NCBI RefSeq assembly: GCF_946887195.1
Contig: NZ_CAMPKE010000011.1
Location: 62,001 to 126,000 of the forward strand
Source of the DNA: an uncultured Halomonas sp.
GTDB lineage: Bacteria; Pseudomonadota; Gammaproteobacteria; Pseudomonadales; Halomonadaceae
DNA length: 64,000 nt
Direction: 5' to 3'
The position numbers and the translations under genes are program-made. Below the pieces are notes generated by a model. The model saw nothing but the letters and a program-made list of their open reading frames with translations, had not been told where the DNA came from and searched no databases. Position 1 is the stretch's first letter; each line of letters begins with the position of its first letter. This document shows, one piece after another, positions 27,751 to 35,337 of this stretch.

Positions 27751-29925
27751 GTGAGCCGCAAACGCCTGATTATCGTGGCGGCGATCGCCCTCGTGATCGT
27801 CGTGTTCTTCGCCAGTGGCGCGTTCGATGCGTTGACGCTTGAAAACTTCCAGCTTCAGCAGGCGCGTTTTCAGACATGGTTTGCCGACGAACCCTGGCTG
27901 GTGGCGGGAGGCTTCTTCGCCGCTTATGTGGCGGTGGCAGGGCTGTCGCTACCCGGCGCGACATTGATGACGCTGCTTGCCGGAGCCTTGTTCGGATTGG
28001 GCTGGGGCTTGCTGATCGTCTCCTTCGCCAGCGCCATCGGCGCGTCCCTGGCCTTTCTCATCGCACGCTGGTTGGCCCAGAAGCCGCTGGAGCGGCGCTT
28101 CTCGCGTCAACTGGCGGGCATCAATCGCGGCATCGAGCGCGAGGGCGCCTTTTACCTGTTCACCTTGCGTTTGGTGCCGATCTTTCCGTTCTTCGTCATC
28201 AACCTGGTGATGGGGCTGACCCGCATGCGGGTGCGAACCTTCTACTGGGTGAGCCAGTTGGGCATGCTGCCGGCTACCCTGGTTTATGTGAATGCGGGCC
28301 AGGCGTTGGGCGAACTGCAGAGCCTCGGCGGCATTCTTTCGCCGGGGCTGATCGCCTCCTTCGCGCTGATAGGGGTGTTTCCCTTGTTGGCCCGCTGGCT
28401 TATCGATTTGGTGAAACGCCGCAGGATGGCGCGGCGCTTCGCCAAGCCACGCGGATTCGATTACGACATCGTGGTGATCGGTGCCGGCTCGGCGGGGCTG
28501 GTGGCGAGCTATATCGCCGCTGCGCTCAAGGCGCGGGTGGCGTTAATCGAGCGTGAGCGCATGGGTGGCGACTGCTTGAATACCGGCTGCGTACCCTCTA
28601 AGGCGCTGATCCGCGCCTCGCGCGTTGCCCAGACGGTGCGCGAAGGGGCGCGTTACGGTATCGATGCCGGCGAGCCACAGGTCGATTTCGCCCGCGTCAT
28701 GGATCATGTGCATCGTGCGGTCGATGAGGTCGCGCCGCACGACAGTCGCGAGCGTTACACATCGCTGGGTGTCGAGGTGATCGAGGGCGAAGCGTATCTG
28801 CAAACGCCTTGGGAAGTGCGGGTCGGTGAGCGCGTGCTGGCCACAAGGCATGTGATCATCGCCAGCGGGGCGCGCCCGAAAATCCCCGATTTGCCTGGGC
28901 TCGATACCATCGATGTGCTGACCTCGGAGAATCTCTGGCGGCTCGAATCGTTGCCCGGCAGATTGCTGATTCTCGGCGGCGGGCCGATCGGCTGCGAGTT
29001 GGGCCAGGCATTCGCCAGGCTGGGCAGTCGGGTCACGCTGATACAGCATGGCGACCGGTTGCTGCCCCGAGAAGATGCCGACATTACCGAGGTGCTAACG
29101 AAACGACTGCGCGACGAGGGCGTCGAGCTACGTCTGGGAGCCACGGCGCTGCGCATCGAGCCGGGGCCTAGTCATAACGATACCGGCAAGGTTCTGGTCA
29201 TCGAGCCGACCGATCGGCCGGGTGGCGATACCGAGCGCCTGGTGTTCGATCGCCTGCTGGTGGCGACCGGGCGTCAGGCCAACGTGGCGGGGCTGGGGCT
29301 CGAGGCGTTGGGCATCGGCGTCACTGAGCGCGGTACGCTGGACGTGGATGGCACGCTGCGCAGCCTGCATCCCAACATCTGGGCCTGCGGCGATGTCGCC
29401 GGGCCCTACCAACTGACCCATGCCAGCGCGCATCAGGCCTGGCATGCCACCGTCAATGCCCTGTTCGGCGAGGTCAAGCGCTTCTCGGTCGATTATCGCA
29501 ACCTGCCGGCGGTGACCTTCACCCAGCCGGAGGTGGCCCGGGTCGGGCTCAATGAGCGCGAAGCCACGGCGCAGGGCATCGCTTTCGAGATCACCCGCTA
29601 CGATTTCGCCGAGCTCGACCGTGCAATCGCCGAGGGCGAGACATCGGGTTTCATCAAGGTACTCACGGTGCCGGGCAAGGATCGCATCCTGGGCGCGAGT
29701 ATCGTCGGCGAGCATGCCGGTGAGTTGCTCGCCGAATTCACCTTGGCGATGACGCGCGGCATCGGCCTGAACAAGCTGCTGGGTACCATTCATCCGTACC
29801 CGACCTTCTCGGAGGCGGTCAAGGGCAGTGCCGGGGCATGGAAAAATGCCCACAAGCCCGAGCGGGTGCTGGGTTGGCTCGAGCGCTATTTTGCCTGGCG
29901 GCGCCGCGGCGCTGGTCGTTTCTGA
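27751..29925 (+). CDS. TVP38/DedA-like membrane domain fused to FAD-dependent disulfide oxidoreductase
   Basis: 724-residue fusion. Residues 1 to about 225 are a TVP38/TMEM64 (VTT/SNARE-associated) membrane domain: a first helix, the GATLMTLLAGALFG re-entrant block, FTLRLVPIFPFFVINLVMG and a last helix. Residues about 235-724 form a class I pyridine nucleotide-disulfide oxidoreductase: FAD motif VIGAGSAGLVA, redox pair in GGDCLNTGCVPSKAL, NAD(P)-binding GGGPIGCELG and C-terminal HPYPTFSEAV. The MerA N-terminal metal-binding domain and C-terminal vicinal cysteines are absent, so it is not a mercuric reductase. The GTG start has AGGAG 9 bp upstream. Related VTT/DedA proteins move lipids across membranes; the electron acceptor is unknown. 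First gene of a three-gene operon. Confidence 0.85.
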   Translation: MSRKRLIIVAAIALVIVVFFASGAFDALTLENFQLQQARFQTWFADEPWLVAGGFFAAYVAVAGLSLPGATLMTLLAGALFGLGWGLLIVSFASAIGASLAFLIARWLAQKPLERRFSRQLAGINRGIEREGAFYLFTLRLVPIFPFFVINLVMGLTRMRVRTFYWVSQLGMLPATLVYVNAGQALGELQSLGGILSPGLIASFALIGVFPLLARWLIDLVKRRRMARRFAKPRGFDYDIVVIGAGSAGLVASYIAAALKARVALIERERMGGDCLNTGCVPSKALIRASRVAQTVREGARYGIDAGEPQVDFARVMDHVHRAVDEVAPHDSRERYTSLGVEVIEGEAYLQTPWEVRVGERVLATRHVIIASGARPKIPDLPGLDTIDVLTSENLWRLESLPGRLLILGGGPIGCELGQAFARLGSRVTLIQHGDRLLPREDADITEVLTKRLRDEGVELRLGATALRIEPGPSHNDTGKVLVIEPTDRPGGDTERLVFDRLLVATGRQANVAGLGLEALGIGVTERGTLDVDGTLRSLHPNIWACGDVAGPYQLTHASAHQAWHATVNALFGEVKRFSVDYRNLPAVTFTQPEVARVGLNEREATAQGIAFEITRYDFAELDRAIAEGETSGFIKVLTVPGKDRILGASIVGEHAGELLAEFTLAMTRGIGLNKLLGTIHPYPTFSEAVKGSAGAWKNAHKPERVLGWLERYFAWRRRGAGRF

Positions 29926-29938
29926 AAGGTGTAATCCA

Positions 29939-30583
29939 ATGCTCGATCGCTGGACATCGCACTGGGTACAGCCACCGCTCCGTTACGTGGCGGGGGCGTT
30001 GGCGCACCGGCGCATCACGCCGAGCCAAGTGACTATCGCCGGTTTCGCCGTGGGCATGTTGGCTCCGGTGCTGCTGGCCTTCGAGGCGTACCATCCTGCG
30101 CTGCTGCTGATCCTTGTCAATCGACTGGCCGATGGGGTGGATGGCGCCCTGGCGCGCCATACCGGTGCCAGCAGCGACGCCGGCGGTTTTCTCGATATCG
30201 GGCTCGATTTCATCTTCTATGCCGCGATCGTGGTCGGTTTCGCGCTGGCCGACCCAGCGGCCAATGCGCTGGCGGCGGCGGTATTGCTGTTCGCCTTCGT
30301 GGGAACCGGAAGCTCCTTCCTGGCCTTTGCGATCATGGCCGCCAAGCACCGGCTCGAGCGCCCGCATTTCACCCACAAGGCGTTCTTCTATCTCGATGGG
30401 CTGACCGAGGGGACCGAGACGATCCTGGCCTTCGTGGCGTTTTGCCTGTGGCCTGGGCAGTTTGCGATACTGGCTTCGATCTTCGCGGGCACCTGCCTGA
30501 TGACCACGGCGACCCGGTTATGGGGCGGCTATCGAACGCTGAAGGCTTTCGAGGCACAGGGAGATGAGCATGTTGTCAAATAG
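29939..30583 (+). CDS. CDP-alcohol phosphatidyltransferase family protein
   Basis: 214-residue integral membrane enzyme of the CDP-alcohol phosphatidyltransferase family, which joins a CDP-activated lipid to an alcohol to form phospholipids. The complete catalytic signature D-x2-DG-x2-AR-x8-G-x3-D-x3-D is present: DGVDGALAR at the start, then GGFLDIGLD. Several hydrophobic helices follow. The acceptor alcohol cannot be read from sequence. It starts 13 bp after the TVP38-flavoprotein stop with AAGGTG upstream. The next gene starts inside its 3' end, so all three are almost certainly cotranscribed. Confidence 0.85.
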   Translation: MLDRWTSHWVQPPLRYVAGALAHRRITPSQVTIAGFAVGMLAPVLLAFEAYHPALLLILVNRLADGVDGALARHTGASSDAGGFLDIGLDFIFYAAIVVGFALADPAANALAAAVLLFAFVGTGSSFLAFAIMAAKHRLERPHFTHKAFFYLDGLTEGTETILAFVAFCLWPGQFAILASIFAGTCLMTTATRLWGGYRTLKAFEAQGDEHVVK

Positions 30584-31238
30584 CTGGCGATTGCTCACAG
30601 GCTCGTTTCTGATCGCCATGGCGCCCTTGGCCATGGCCAAGTCGATCATTTTCACGCCAGAGCAGATCGCCGCCTGGCCGACGCGCTCGTTCGCGGGTGA
30701 GACGCGCTATTCATTAATGACCGACGCTGGAGAGCCAGTGCTGAAGGCGCGTGCCGCCGGGCAGGCCTCAGCCAAATACCTGGAGCGCGAGATCGATCTG
30801 ACCGGGACGCCGTACCTGAGCTGGTGCTGGAAAGTATCGGGCATTTATACCGGGCTCGACGAGACGACCGAGGCGGGCGACGACTATCCTGCCCGCGTCT
30901 ATGTGGTCAACAAGACGGGATGGCTGCCTTGGCAAGTCGAGGCAGTGAATTACGTGTGGTCGAACAATCAGCCGATCGGCACTCAATGGGTGAACGCCTT
31001 CACCGATCGCGCCAAATTGCTGGCGCTGCAGAGCGGCGATGCCGAGGCGGGGCAGTGGATCGCCGAGGTGCGTGACGTACGCGAGGACTTCGCTAGGTTG
31101 TTCGGTAGCCGGCCCGATGAGTTGGCCGGCGTGGCGCTGATGAGCGATGGCGATAACGCTGGCGGTGATGCAACGGCCTGGTTCAGTGGATTGCGCTTCT
31201 CATCATCGCCTGTGGCGCCGGATTGTCCCAGTGAATGA
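30570..31238 (+). CDS. Exported DUF3047 protein
   Basis: 222-residue protein of the DUF3047 family with a signal peptide (MLSNSWRLLTGSFLIAMAPLAMA, cut near residue 23), so periplasmic. Conserved features are the SWCWKVSG-type strand (here LSWCWKVSGIY), DDYPARVYVV, the VNYVWSNNQP motif and a C-terminal VALMSDGDNAGGDATAWFSGL; a beta-sandwich fold is plausible. The start at 30570 is favoured because AGGGAG ends 6 bp before it; it overlaps the preceding gene by 14 bp. Function unknown; linkage to a phospholipid synthase hints at an envelope role. Confidence 0.78.
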   Translation: MLSNSWRLLTGSFLIAMAPLAMAKSIIFTPEQIAAWPTRSFAGETRYSLMTDAGEPVLKARAAGQASAKYLEREIDLTGTPYLSWCWKVSGIYTGLDETTEAGDDYPARVYVVNKTGWLPWQVEAVNYVWSNNQPIGTQWVNAFTDRAKLLALQSGDAEAGQWIAEVRDVREDFARLFGSRPDELAGVALMSDGDNAGGDATAWFSGLRFSSSPVAPDCPSE

Positions 31239-31273
31239 CCGGTGCGCCTTGCCGCATGATAGCCAGACATGGG

Positions 31274-31301
31274 AAAAGGGGTGGCGCACGCCACCCCTCT
31301 T
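31274..31301 (-). terminator. Intrinsic terminator of the slyD-like gene
   Basis: A 10-bp stem (AGGGGTGGCG 31277-31286 with CGCCACCCCT 31289-31298) has its tip at CA. On the minus strand it follows the slyD stop and is succeeded by TTTT (31274-31277 read in reverse). It may also end the plus-strand DUF3047 operon. Confidence 0.8.
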
Positions 31302-31330
31302 CAATGCCGCATGCCATTCACACGCGATAC

Positions 31331-31813
31331 TCAGTGCTGATGACCGCCTTCGCCATGCACATGACCATGCTCGGCTTCTTCAGCTGTGGCTTCGCGTACT
31401 TCAGCGATTTCGACGTCGAAGTTCAGCTTCTGACCGGCCAGCGGGTGATTGCCGTCGACCACGACGGTATCGCCCTCGACCTTGGTTACGGTGACCATCA
31501 ATGGGCCGCCCTGAGTCTGGGCCTGGAACTGCATGCCCGGCTCGACACTCTCGACGCCCTGGAACGATTCGCGCGGCACTTCCTGAACCAGAGATGGCTG
31601 GGACTCGCCGTAGCCTTCTTCGGGGCTGACCGCGACCTGCAGCTTATCGCCACTCTCACGACCTTCCAGCTTCTTCTCCAGACCGGGAATGATATTGCCC
31701 GCGCCATGGAGGTAGGTCAGTGGTTCGCGACCTTCCGAGCTGTCCAGTACCTCACCGGCATCGTTGGTCAGAGTGTAGTGGAACGCGACAACGGAATTTT
31801 GCGCAATCTGCAT
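31331..31813 (-). CDS. slyD: FKBP-type peptidyl-prolyl isomerase, SlyD-like
   Basis: 160-residue prolyl isomerase and folding helper of the SlyD group. The FKBP core (VAFHYTLTNDAGEVLDSS, NIIPGLEKKLEG) is interrupted by the insert-in-flap chaperone domain (PEEGYGE through the QTQGGP and VTVTKVEGDTVVVDGNHPLAG segments). A histidine-rich tail (HGHVHGEGGHQH) should bind nickel or other divalent metals. The start at 31813 was chosen by family N-terminus (MQIAQNSVV); the ORF is open 12 codons more, and AAGG lies 12 bp upstream. Shorter-tailed than E. coli SlyD (196). Confidence 0.9.
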   Translation of the reverse strand: MQIAQNSVVAFHYTLTNDAGEVLDSSEGREPLTYLHGAGNIIPGLEKKLEGRESGDKLQVAVSPEEGYGESQPSLVQEVPRESFQGVESVEPGMQFQAQTQGGPLMVTVTKVEGDTVVVDGNHPLAGQKLNFDVEIAEVREATAEEAEHGHVHGEGGHQH

Positions 31814-32106
31814 GTTGAGTAGAACCTTTCGAGTGCATGTCACTATCATGGTAACGCGTCACTTCAGGACTGTCAGGGGCGCAGGGGAATTTTCATACGC
31901 CATGCAGCGCACAAGACGGCGGTTGCGCGCCTTTCGGGGCAGGGTTACTCTGCCGCAGAACGCGCTACCTTGAAGATAGGGCGCTGGTATCGATGAGTGA
32001 GATGCCGATTTCAGAGGATGGCGCCGCTGAGTGCCTTCGTCGAATGCTCGAATGGCGAGTATATGACCCATGTTGACCGCATGACCCGATTTTCAGGAGC
32101 AATGAC

Positions 32107-32394
32107 ATGACCGTGACCCTGATCTGGCTGATCGTTTTCGCCGTGATCCTTTTTTTCACGCTAAAGAGCTGGGAGGGTGCGCTGGGCCGCTTCTTCGATC
32201 GCAAGATTCCCGCTGCGCTCAGAAGCCATGACGACGATCGCTGGGTGTGGTGTGTGGCAATGGCGGTACTTGGCGCTACCTTGATCGTCAATCCGGTGTC
32301 GATGCTGCTGACACTATTGATTCTTGCGCTGATCGTATGGGTAGCGAAAAAACTGGTGGGTTGGGGGATGAGTAAAGCCAAGACGCGCCGCTAG
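32107..32394 (+). CDS. Small membrane protein of unknown function
   Basis: 95-residue protein with an N-terminal transmembrane segment (LIWLIVFAVILFFTL), a short charged region (GRFFDRKIPAALRSHDDDR), and one long or two tight hydrophobic segments (VWCVAMAVLGATLIV, MLLTLLILALIVWVA), ending in a basic tail (KAKTRR). AGGAG lies 8 bp before the ATG, supporting translation. No family was recognised. The preceding 293 bp, back to slyD, shows no other convincing gene. A palindromic element begins at its stop codon. Confidence 0.65.
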   Translation: MTVTLIWLIVFAVILFFTLKSWEGALGRFFDRKIPAALRSHDDDRWVWCVAMAVLGATLIVNPVSMLLTLLILALIVWVAKKLVGWGMSKAKTRR

Positions 32395-32556
32395 CAATCA
32401 CTGTATAAATGCCTGCACGGACGAACCGCTGTGTCACGCGGTGCTGGTGCGCCAGCCCGGTCGAGAAAAGCCTAACTGTATGTTATGTCTTTTCTTCTGT
32501 GCTCCGGGCTCCTTGCGTTTCATTCCGTTCGTCAATTTATTCAGCGATTTCACCAG
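32391..32556. repeat. Palindromic element, copy B, after the small membrane protein gene
   Basis: About 160 bp related to the copy at 27508-27673. Left end CTAGCAATCACTGTATAAAT (32391-32410); inverted right end ATTTATTCAGCGATT (32535-32549) with weaker pairing to 32556. The inner stem is GAGAAAAG/CTTTTCTT (32463-32470, 32489-32496) around the same loop CCTAACT..ATGTTATGT. Sequence between the shared blocks has diverged while stem pairing is kept. It overlaps the stop codon of the upstream gene by a few bases. Confidence 0.65.
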
Positions 32557-32574
32557 TCTTTCGATGTGACCAAT

Positions 32575-32606
32575 AAATCCCCCGCGAGCTTACTCGCGGG
32601 GGATTT
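32575..32606. terminator. Bidirectional intrinsic terminator
   Basis: A perfect 14-bp stem (AAATCCCCCGCGAG 32575-32588 with its complement 32593-32606) has a CTTA loop and short A/T flanks. It lies 25 bp after the stop of the minus-strand lipoprotein gene and probably serves that gene. Confidence 0.85.
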
Positions 32607-32631
32607 GTGGTTATTTGGCGAGTGCCGGATA

Positions 32632-33105
32632 TCAGTAAGGCGCCACGCTCAGACTGGCGCCGCTGCCGATTAGGCGCACGCGCTGGCCAATCTGCCAGTT
32701 GCGGTCGGCTTTCTGGACCACGATCACGGTGTCGCCGGTATCGCGGCGGATTTCCATCTCCACGGCGTCGACCTTGTTGGCGGCGTTTTCGATCTTGCTG
32801 CCGGCGATGCTACCGCCGATGGCGCCAGCCGCCGTGGCGAGAACCTGGCCCGAGCCGCCACCGATCTGATTGCCCAGCAAGCCGCCGATGACGGCACCAC
32901 CGATCCCACCGAGTGGGCTGCTGTTGTCGGCATCGGCTTGAATCTGCACCGGACGCAGGGCGACGATGGTGCCGTAATTGACGCTCTGACCGGTCTTGGC
33001 TTGGCTACCCCGGTAAACGTCACCGGAATACAAATCGCTATTGGCGCAGCCACCGAGAGATAGCAAACCCATGGCCGCGATGGAAAGATAGCGCTTCAGT
33101 TTCAT
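32632..33105 (-). CDS. Glycine-zipper outer-membrane lipoprotein, SlyB/Pcp family
   Basis: 157-residue lipoprotein. A short signal peptide ends at lipobox LGGC (Cys20). A SlyB/PAL-cross-reacting-type region with strand SVNYGTIVALRPVQI follows, then a glycine-zipper hairpin (GGIGGAVIGGLLGNQIGGG and GAIGGSIAGSKIEN). A C-terminal beta region (YEITVR-like here VEMEIRRDTGDTVIVVQ, then GQRVRLIGSG) completes it. SlyB of enterobacteria forms outer-membrane nanodomains under stress. GGAGA precedes the ATG, and a promoter-like sequence lies at 33141-33171. Single-gene transcription unit with a strong terminator. Confidence 0.88.
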   Translation of the reverse strand: MKLKRYLSIAAMGLLSLGGCANSDLYSGDVYRGSQAKTGQSVNYGTIVALRPVQIQADADNSSPLGGIGGAVIGGLLGNQIGGGSGQVLATAAGAIGGSIAGSKIENAANKVDAVEMEIRRDTGDTVIVVQKADRNWQIGQRVRLIGSGASLSVAPY

Positions 33106-33140
33106 ACCGAATCTCCAGGCGGGTTATTAGGAAACACCGT

Positions 33141-33171
33141 TTTATAATGATGAGTCTAACGCCATTGTAAA
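33141..33171 (-). promoter_or_regulatory. Candidate sigma-70 promoter for the SlyB-like gene
   Basis: On the minus strand TTTACA (33171-33166; one mismatch to TTGACA) is followed after 16 bases by CATTAT, or after 19 bases by TATAAA, about 40 bp before the start codon. Sequence match only. Confidence 0.4.
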
Positions 33172-33217
33172 GCTTTGACCAAGACATTTCGAATCGGTGC
33201 CGCGCTGAATTCCGGTA

Positions 33218-33244
33218 GAAAAGGGGGAAGCTGGGCTTCCCCCT
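33218..33244 (-). terminator. Intrinsic terminator of aceA
   Basis: A 10-bp stem (AGGGGGAAGC 33222-33231 with GCTTCCCCCT 33235-33244) has a 3-base loop. Read on the minus strand it is followed by TTTTCT. It lies 14 bp after the aceA stop. Confidence 0.85.
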
Positions 33245-33258
33245 GGGCTCTTATTGTT

Positions 33259-34572
33259 TTACGAGAACTGGGCTTCTTCGGTGGAGCCGGTCAGCGCGGT
33301 GACCGAGGATACGCCGCCCTGGATCACATTGGTCATGTCGTCGAAGTAGCCGGTGCCGACCTCCTGCTGGTGGGCAACGAAGGTATAACCACGGCTGGCC
33401 GCCTCGAACTCGGGTTGCTGAACCTTTTCGACGTAGTGCTTCATGCCTTCGCCCTGGGCGTACTCATGGGCCAGGTCGAACATGTTGAACCACATGTTAT
33501 GAATGCCGGCCAGGGTGATGAACTGATACTTGTAGCCCATGTCGGCGAGTGCCTGCTGGAACCGGGCGATGGTCGCGTCGTCGAGATTCTTCTTCCAGTT
33601 GAACGATGGCGAGCAGTTATAAGCCAGCAATTGGTCCGGATACTCCTTGTGAATGGCATCGGCGAAGCGGCGCGCCTCGTCCAGATCCGGCGTTGCCGTC
33701 TCGCACCAGATCAGATCGGCATACGGCGCATAGGCCAAGCCACGGGCAATGGCCTGATCGAGGCCGGCCTCGACCCGATAGAAACCTTCGGCGGTGCGCT
33801 CGCCGGTGACGAACGGTTTGTCGTAGTCGTCGACATCGGAGGTCAATAGATCGGCGGCATTGGCATCGGTGCGCGCGATGACCAGGGTCGGTACATCGGC
33901 GACGTCGGCGGCGAGACGCGCGGCAATCAGCTTTTGCACCGCTTCCTGGGTCGGCACCAGCACTTTGCCGCCCATGTGGCCGCACTTCTTGACCGATGCC
34001 AGTTGATCCTCGAAGTGCACGCCGGCGGCACCGGCCTCGATCATTGCGCTCATCAGTTCATAGGCATTGAGTACACCGCCGAAACCGGCCTCGGCATCGG
34101 CGACGATCGGTGCGAAGTAGTCGACGAAGCCGGCATCATTTGGATTGACGCCTTTCTGCCATTGGATCTGATCGGCACGCTTGAAGGTGTTATTGATGCG
34201 GCTGACCACGGTGGGTACGGAGTTGGCCGGGTAGAGCGACTGATCGGGGTACATGTTGAAGCCGGCGTTATTGTCGGCGGCGACTTGCCAACCCGATAGG
34301 TAGATCGCTTCGATGCCAGCCTTGACCTGTTGCATGGCCTGGCCGCCGGTCAGTGCGCCAAGACAATTGACGTAGCCCTTTTTCGCGTCGCCGTTAACCA
34401 GACGCCAGAGCTTCTCGGCGCCGCGGCGGGCGATGGTCCTTTCCTCCAGGACGCTACCCCGTAGGCGCACCACATCCTCGGCGGAGTAGGTACGGGTCAC
34501 CCCTTTCCAGCGCGGATTTTCTGCCCAATCCTTTTCGAGGGCGGCTATCTGCTGCTCACGTGTCTGGGTCAT
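33259..34572 (-). CDS. aceA: Isocitrate lyase
   Basis: Glyoxylate-shunt enzyme cleaving isocitrate to glyoxylate and succinate, 437 residues (E. coli 434). The catalytic C197 is in KKCGHMGGK; other hallmarks are the N-terminal [31 protein letters not shown], the VARTDA-type strand ([11 protein letters not shown]) and NCSPSFNW. The start at 34572 has AGAGG 9 bp upstream; the ORF is open 11 codons further. It is monocistronic with its own terminator. No malate synthase (aceB/glcB) or isocitrate dehydrogenase kinase (aceK) is adjacent. A symmetric AT-rich site at 34745-34764 could be an operator. Confidence 0.96.
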   Translation of the reverse strand: MTQTREQQIAALEKDWAENPRWKGVTRTYSAEDVVRLRGSVLEERTIARRGAEKLWRLVNGDAKKGYVNCLGALTGGQAMQQVKAGIEAIYLSGWQVAADNNAGFNMYPDQSLYPANSVPTVVSRINNTFKRADQIQWQKGVNPNDAGFVDYFAPIVADAEAGFGGVLNAYELMSAMIEAGAAGVHFEDQLASVKKCGHMGGKVLVPTQEAVQKLIAARLAADVADVPTLVIARTDANAADLLTSDVDDYDKPFVTGERTAEGFYRVEAGLDQAIARGLAYAPYADLIWCETATPDLDEARRFADAIHKEYPDQLLAYNCSPSFNWKKNLDDATIARFQQALADMGYKYQFITLAGIHNMWFNMFDLAHEYAQGEGMKHYVEKVQQPEFEAASRGYTFVAHQQEVGTGYFDDMTNVIQGGVSSVTALTGSTEEAQFS

Positions 34573-34744
34573 GCTCGGAACCTCTCTGCCAGTGGACGGT
34601 GTCATTCGGTCGGTGGTGCCTGAATTGCCTGGTTTTTACTCATGCTGCAATTGCGAAATCGATGGAGTCTTTCAGACGGCCGGCGGTACTTTTCTGGCTC
34701 GGGAAGAAAATAAAACGCTTGTTCGATAGCAGCTGGGTTATCGT

Positions 34745-34764
34745 ATTAAAACAATCGTTTTAAT
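34745..34764. promoter_or_regulatory. AT-rich perfect dyad upstream of aceA
   Basis: ATTAAAAC-AATC-GTTTTAAT is a perfect 8-bp inverted repeat spaced by 4 bases, 173 bp before the aceA start. It lies within an otherwise gene-free 336-bp stretch (34573-34908). It could be an operator for a dimeric regulator; no regulator is identified. Nothing else was recognised in the stretch except the hairpin at 34843-34876. Confidence 0.35.
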
Positions 34765-34842
34765 CCAGTCGACGAATTCACTATGGCCCGGTGTATAGGG
34801 GCTGGCAATTAGCACTTTGGGGCAGGGAGGGTTGTAGCTTGA

Positions 34843-34876
34843 CTACAAAAGAGCGCGTTTCGAGGCGCTTTTGTAG
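34843..34876 (-). terminator. Hairpin after the GNAT gene, probable terminator
   Basis: CTACAAAAG (34843-34851) pairs with CTTTTGTAG (34868-34876), with an inner GCGC/GCGC (34853-34856, 34865-34868, sharing one end base) around the loop. It lies 32 bp downstream of the GNAT stop on the minus strand. No long T-run follows, so termination is plausible rather than certain. Confidence 0.5.
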
Positions 34877-34908
34877 CCAAGTTTCAAGCGGTGGGGGAGT
34901 TGAAGAAA

Positions 34909-35337
34909 TTATTCGACCAATATCAATCGCATGCTGCGATGCAAAATTCCGGCATCGAAAAACTCGTCGCCAACGGCCTGGAAGCCCAGCCGCTGATAGA
35001 ACGCCAAAGCGTGAGTCTGGGCATCCAGCAGTACTTCCCGGTGGCCTTGGGCACGGGCGCAATCGATGGCGGCTTGCATCAGTTGCAGCCCAATGCCCAG
35101 CCCACGACCTTCCTCGAGGACGGCGACGCGACCGATATGCCCATCGGGTAGCAGGCGGGCCGTGCCGATGGCATGGCCCCTGCGACAGGCGAGAAAATGC
35201 ACGCAGTCGGGGTCGCGGCCATCCCACTCCTCGTCTTCGGGTACGGCTTGCTCGTCGATGAACACGAGACGACGTATCTCGCCGGCGGCCGCGCCGAGCG
35301 TCGCCCAGTCGCCCTGACGAATGTCGATGTCACTCAT
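34909..35337 (-). CDS. GNAT family N-acetyltransferase (ElaA/YjcF-like)
   Basis: 142-residue acetyltransferase. The GNAT core shows beta strands (FLACRRGHAIGTARLLPDG), the acetyl-CoA pyrophosphate loop as VLEEGRGLGIGLQLM (Q/RxxGxG/A type), and a C-terminal ALAFYQRLGFQAVGDEF. The FIDEQAVPEDEEWDGRD stretch is typical of the ElaA/YjcF subgroup. Substrate unknown. Its start overlaps the end of the RoxA-like gene by 8 bp, so it is the last gene of that operon. Confidence 0.85.
   Translation of the reverse strand: MSDIDIRQGDWATLGAAAGEIRRLVFIDEQAVPEDEEWDGRDPDCVHFLACRRGHAIGTARLLPDGHIGRVAVLEEGRGLGIGLQLMQAAIDCARAQGHREVLLDAQTHALAFYQRLGFQAVGDEFFDAGILHRSMRLILVE

Noticed and set aside
27751..29925. The flavoprotein half looks like mercuric reductase.
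   Set aside because: The MerA N-terminal heavy-metal domain and the C-terminal vicinal cysteine pair are absent, and no other mer genes are nearby.
31993..32076. A 27-codon ORF (ATGAGTGAG... to TGA) in the gap between slyD and the small membrane protein gene.
   Set aside because: No ribosome-binding site, no family resemblance, and the length is expected by chance.
34560..34763. A 67-codon plus-strand ORF upstream of aceA.
   Set aside because: It overlaps the aceA start region, has no ribosome-binding site and no recognisable product.
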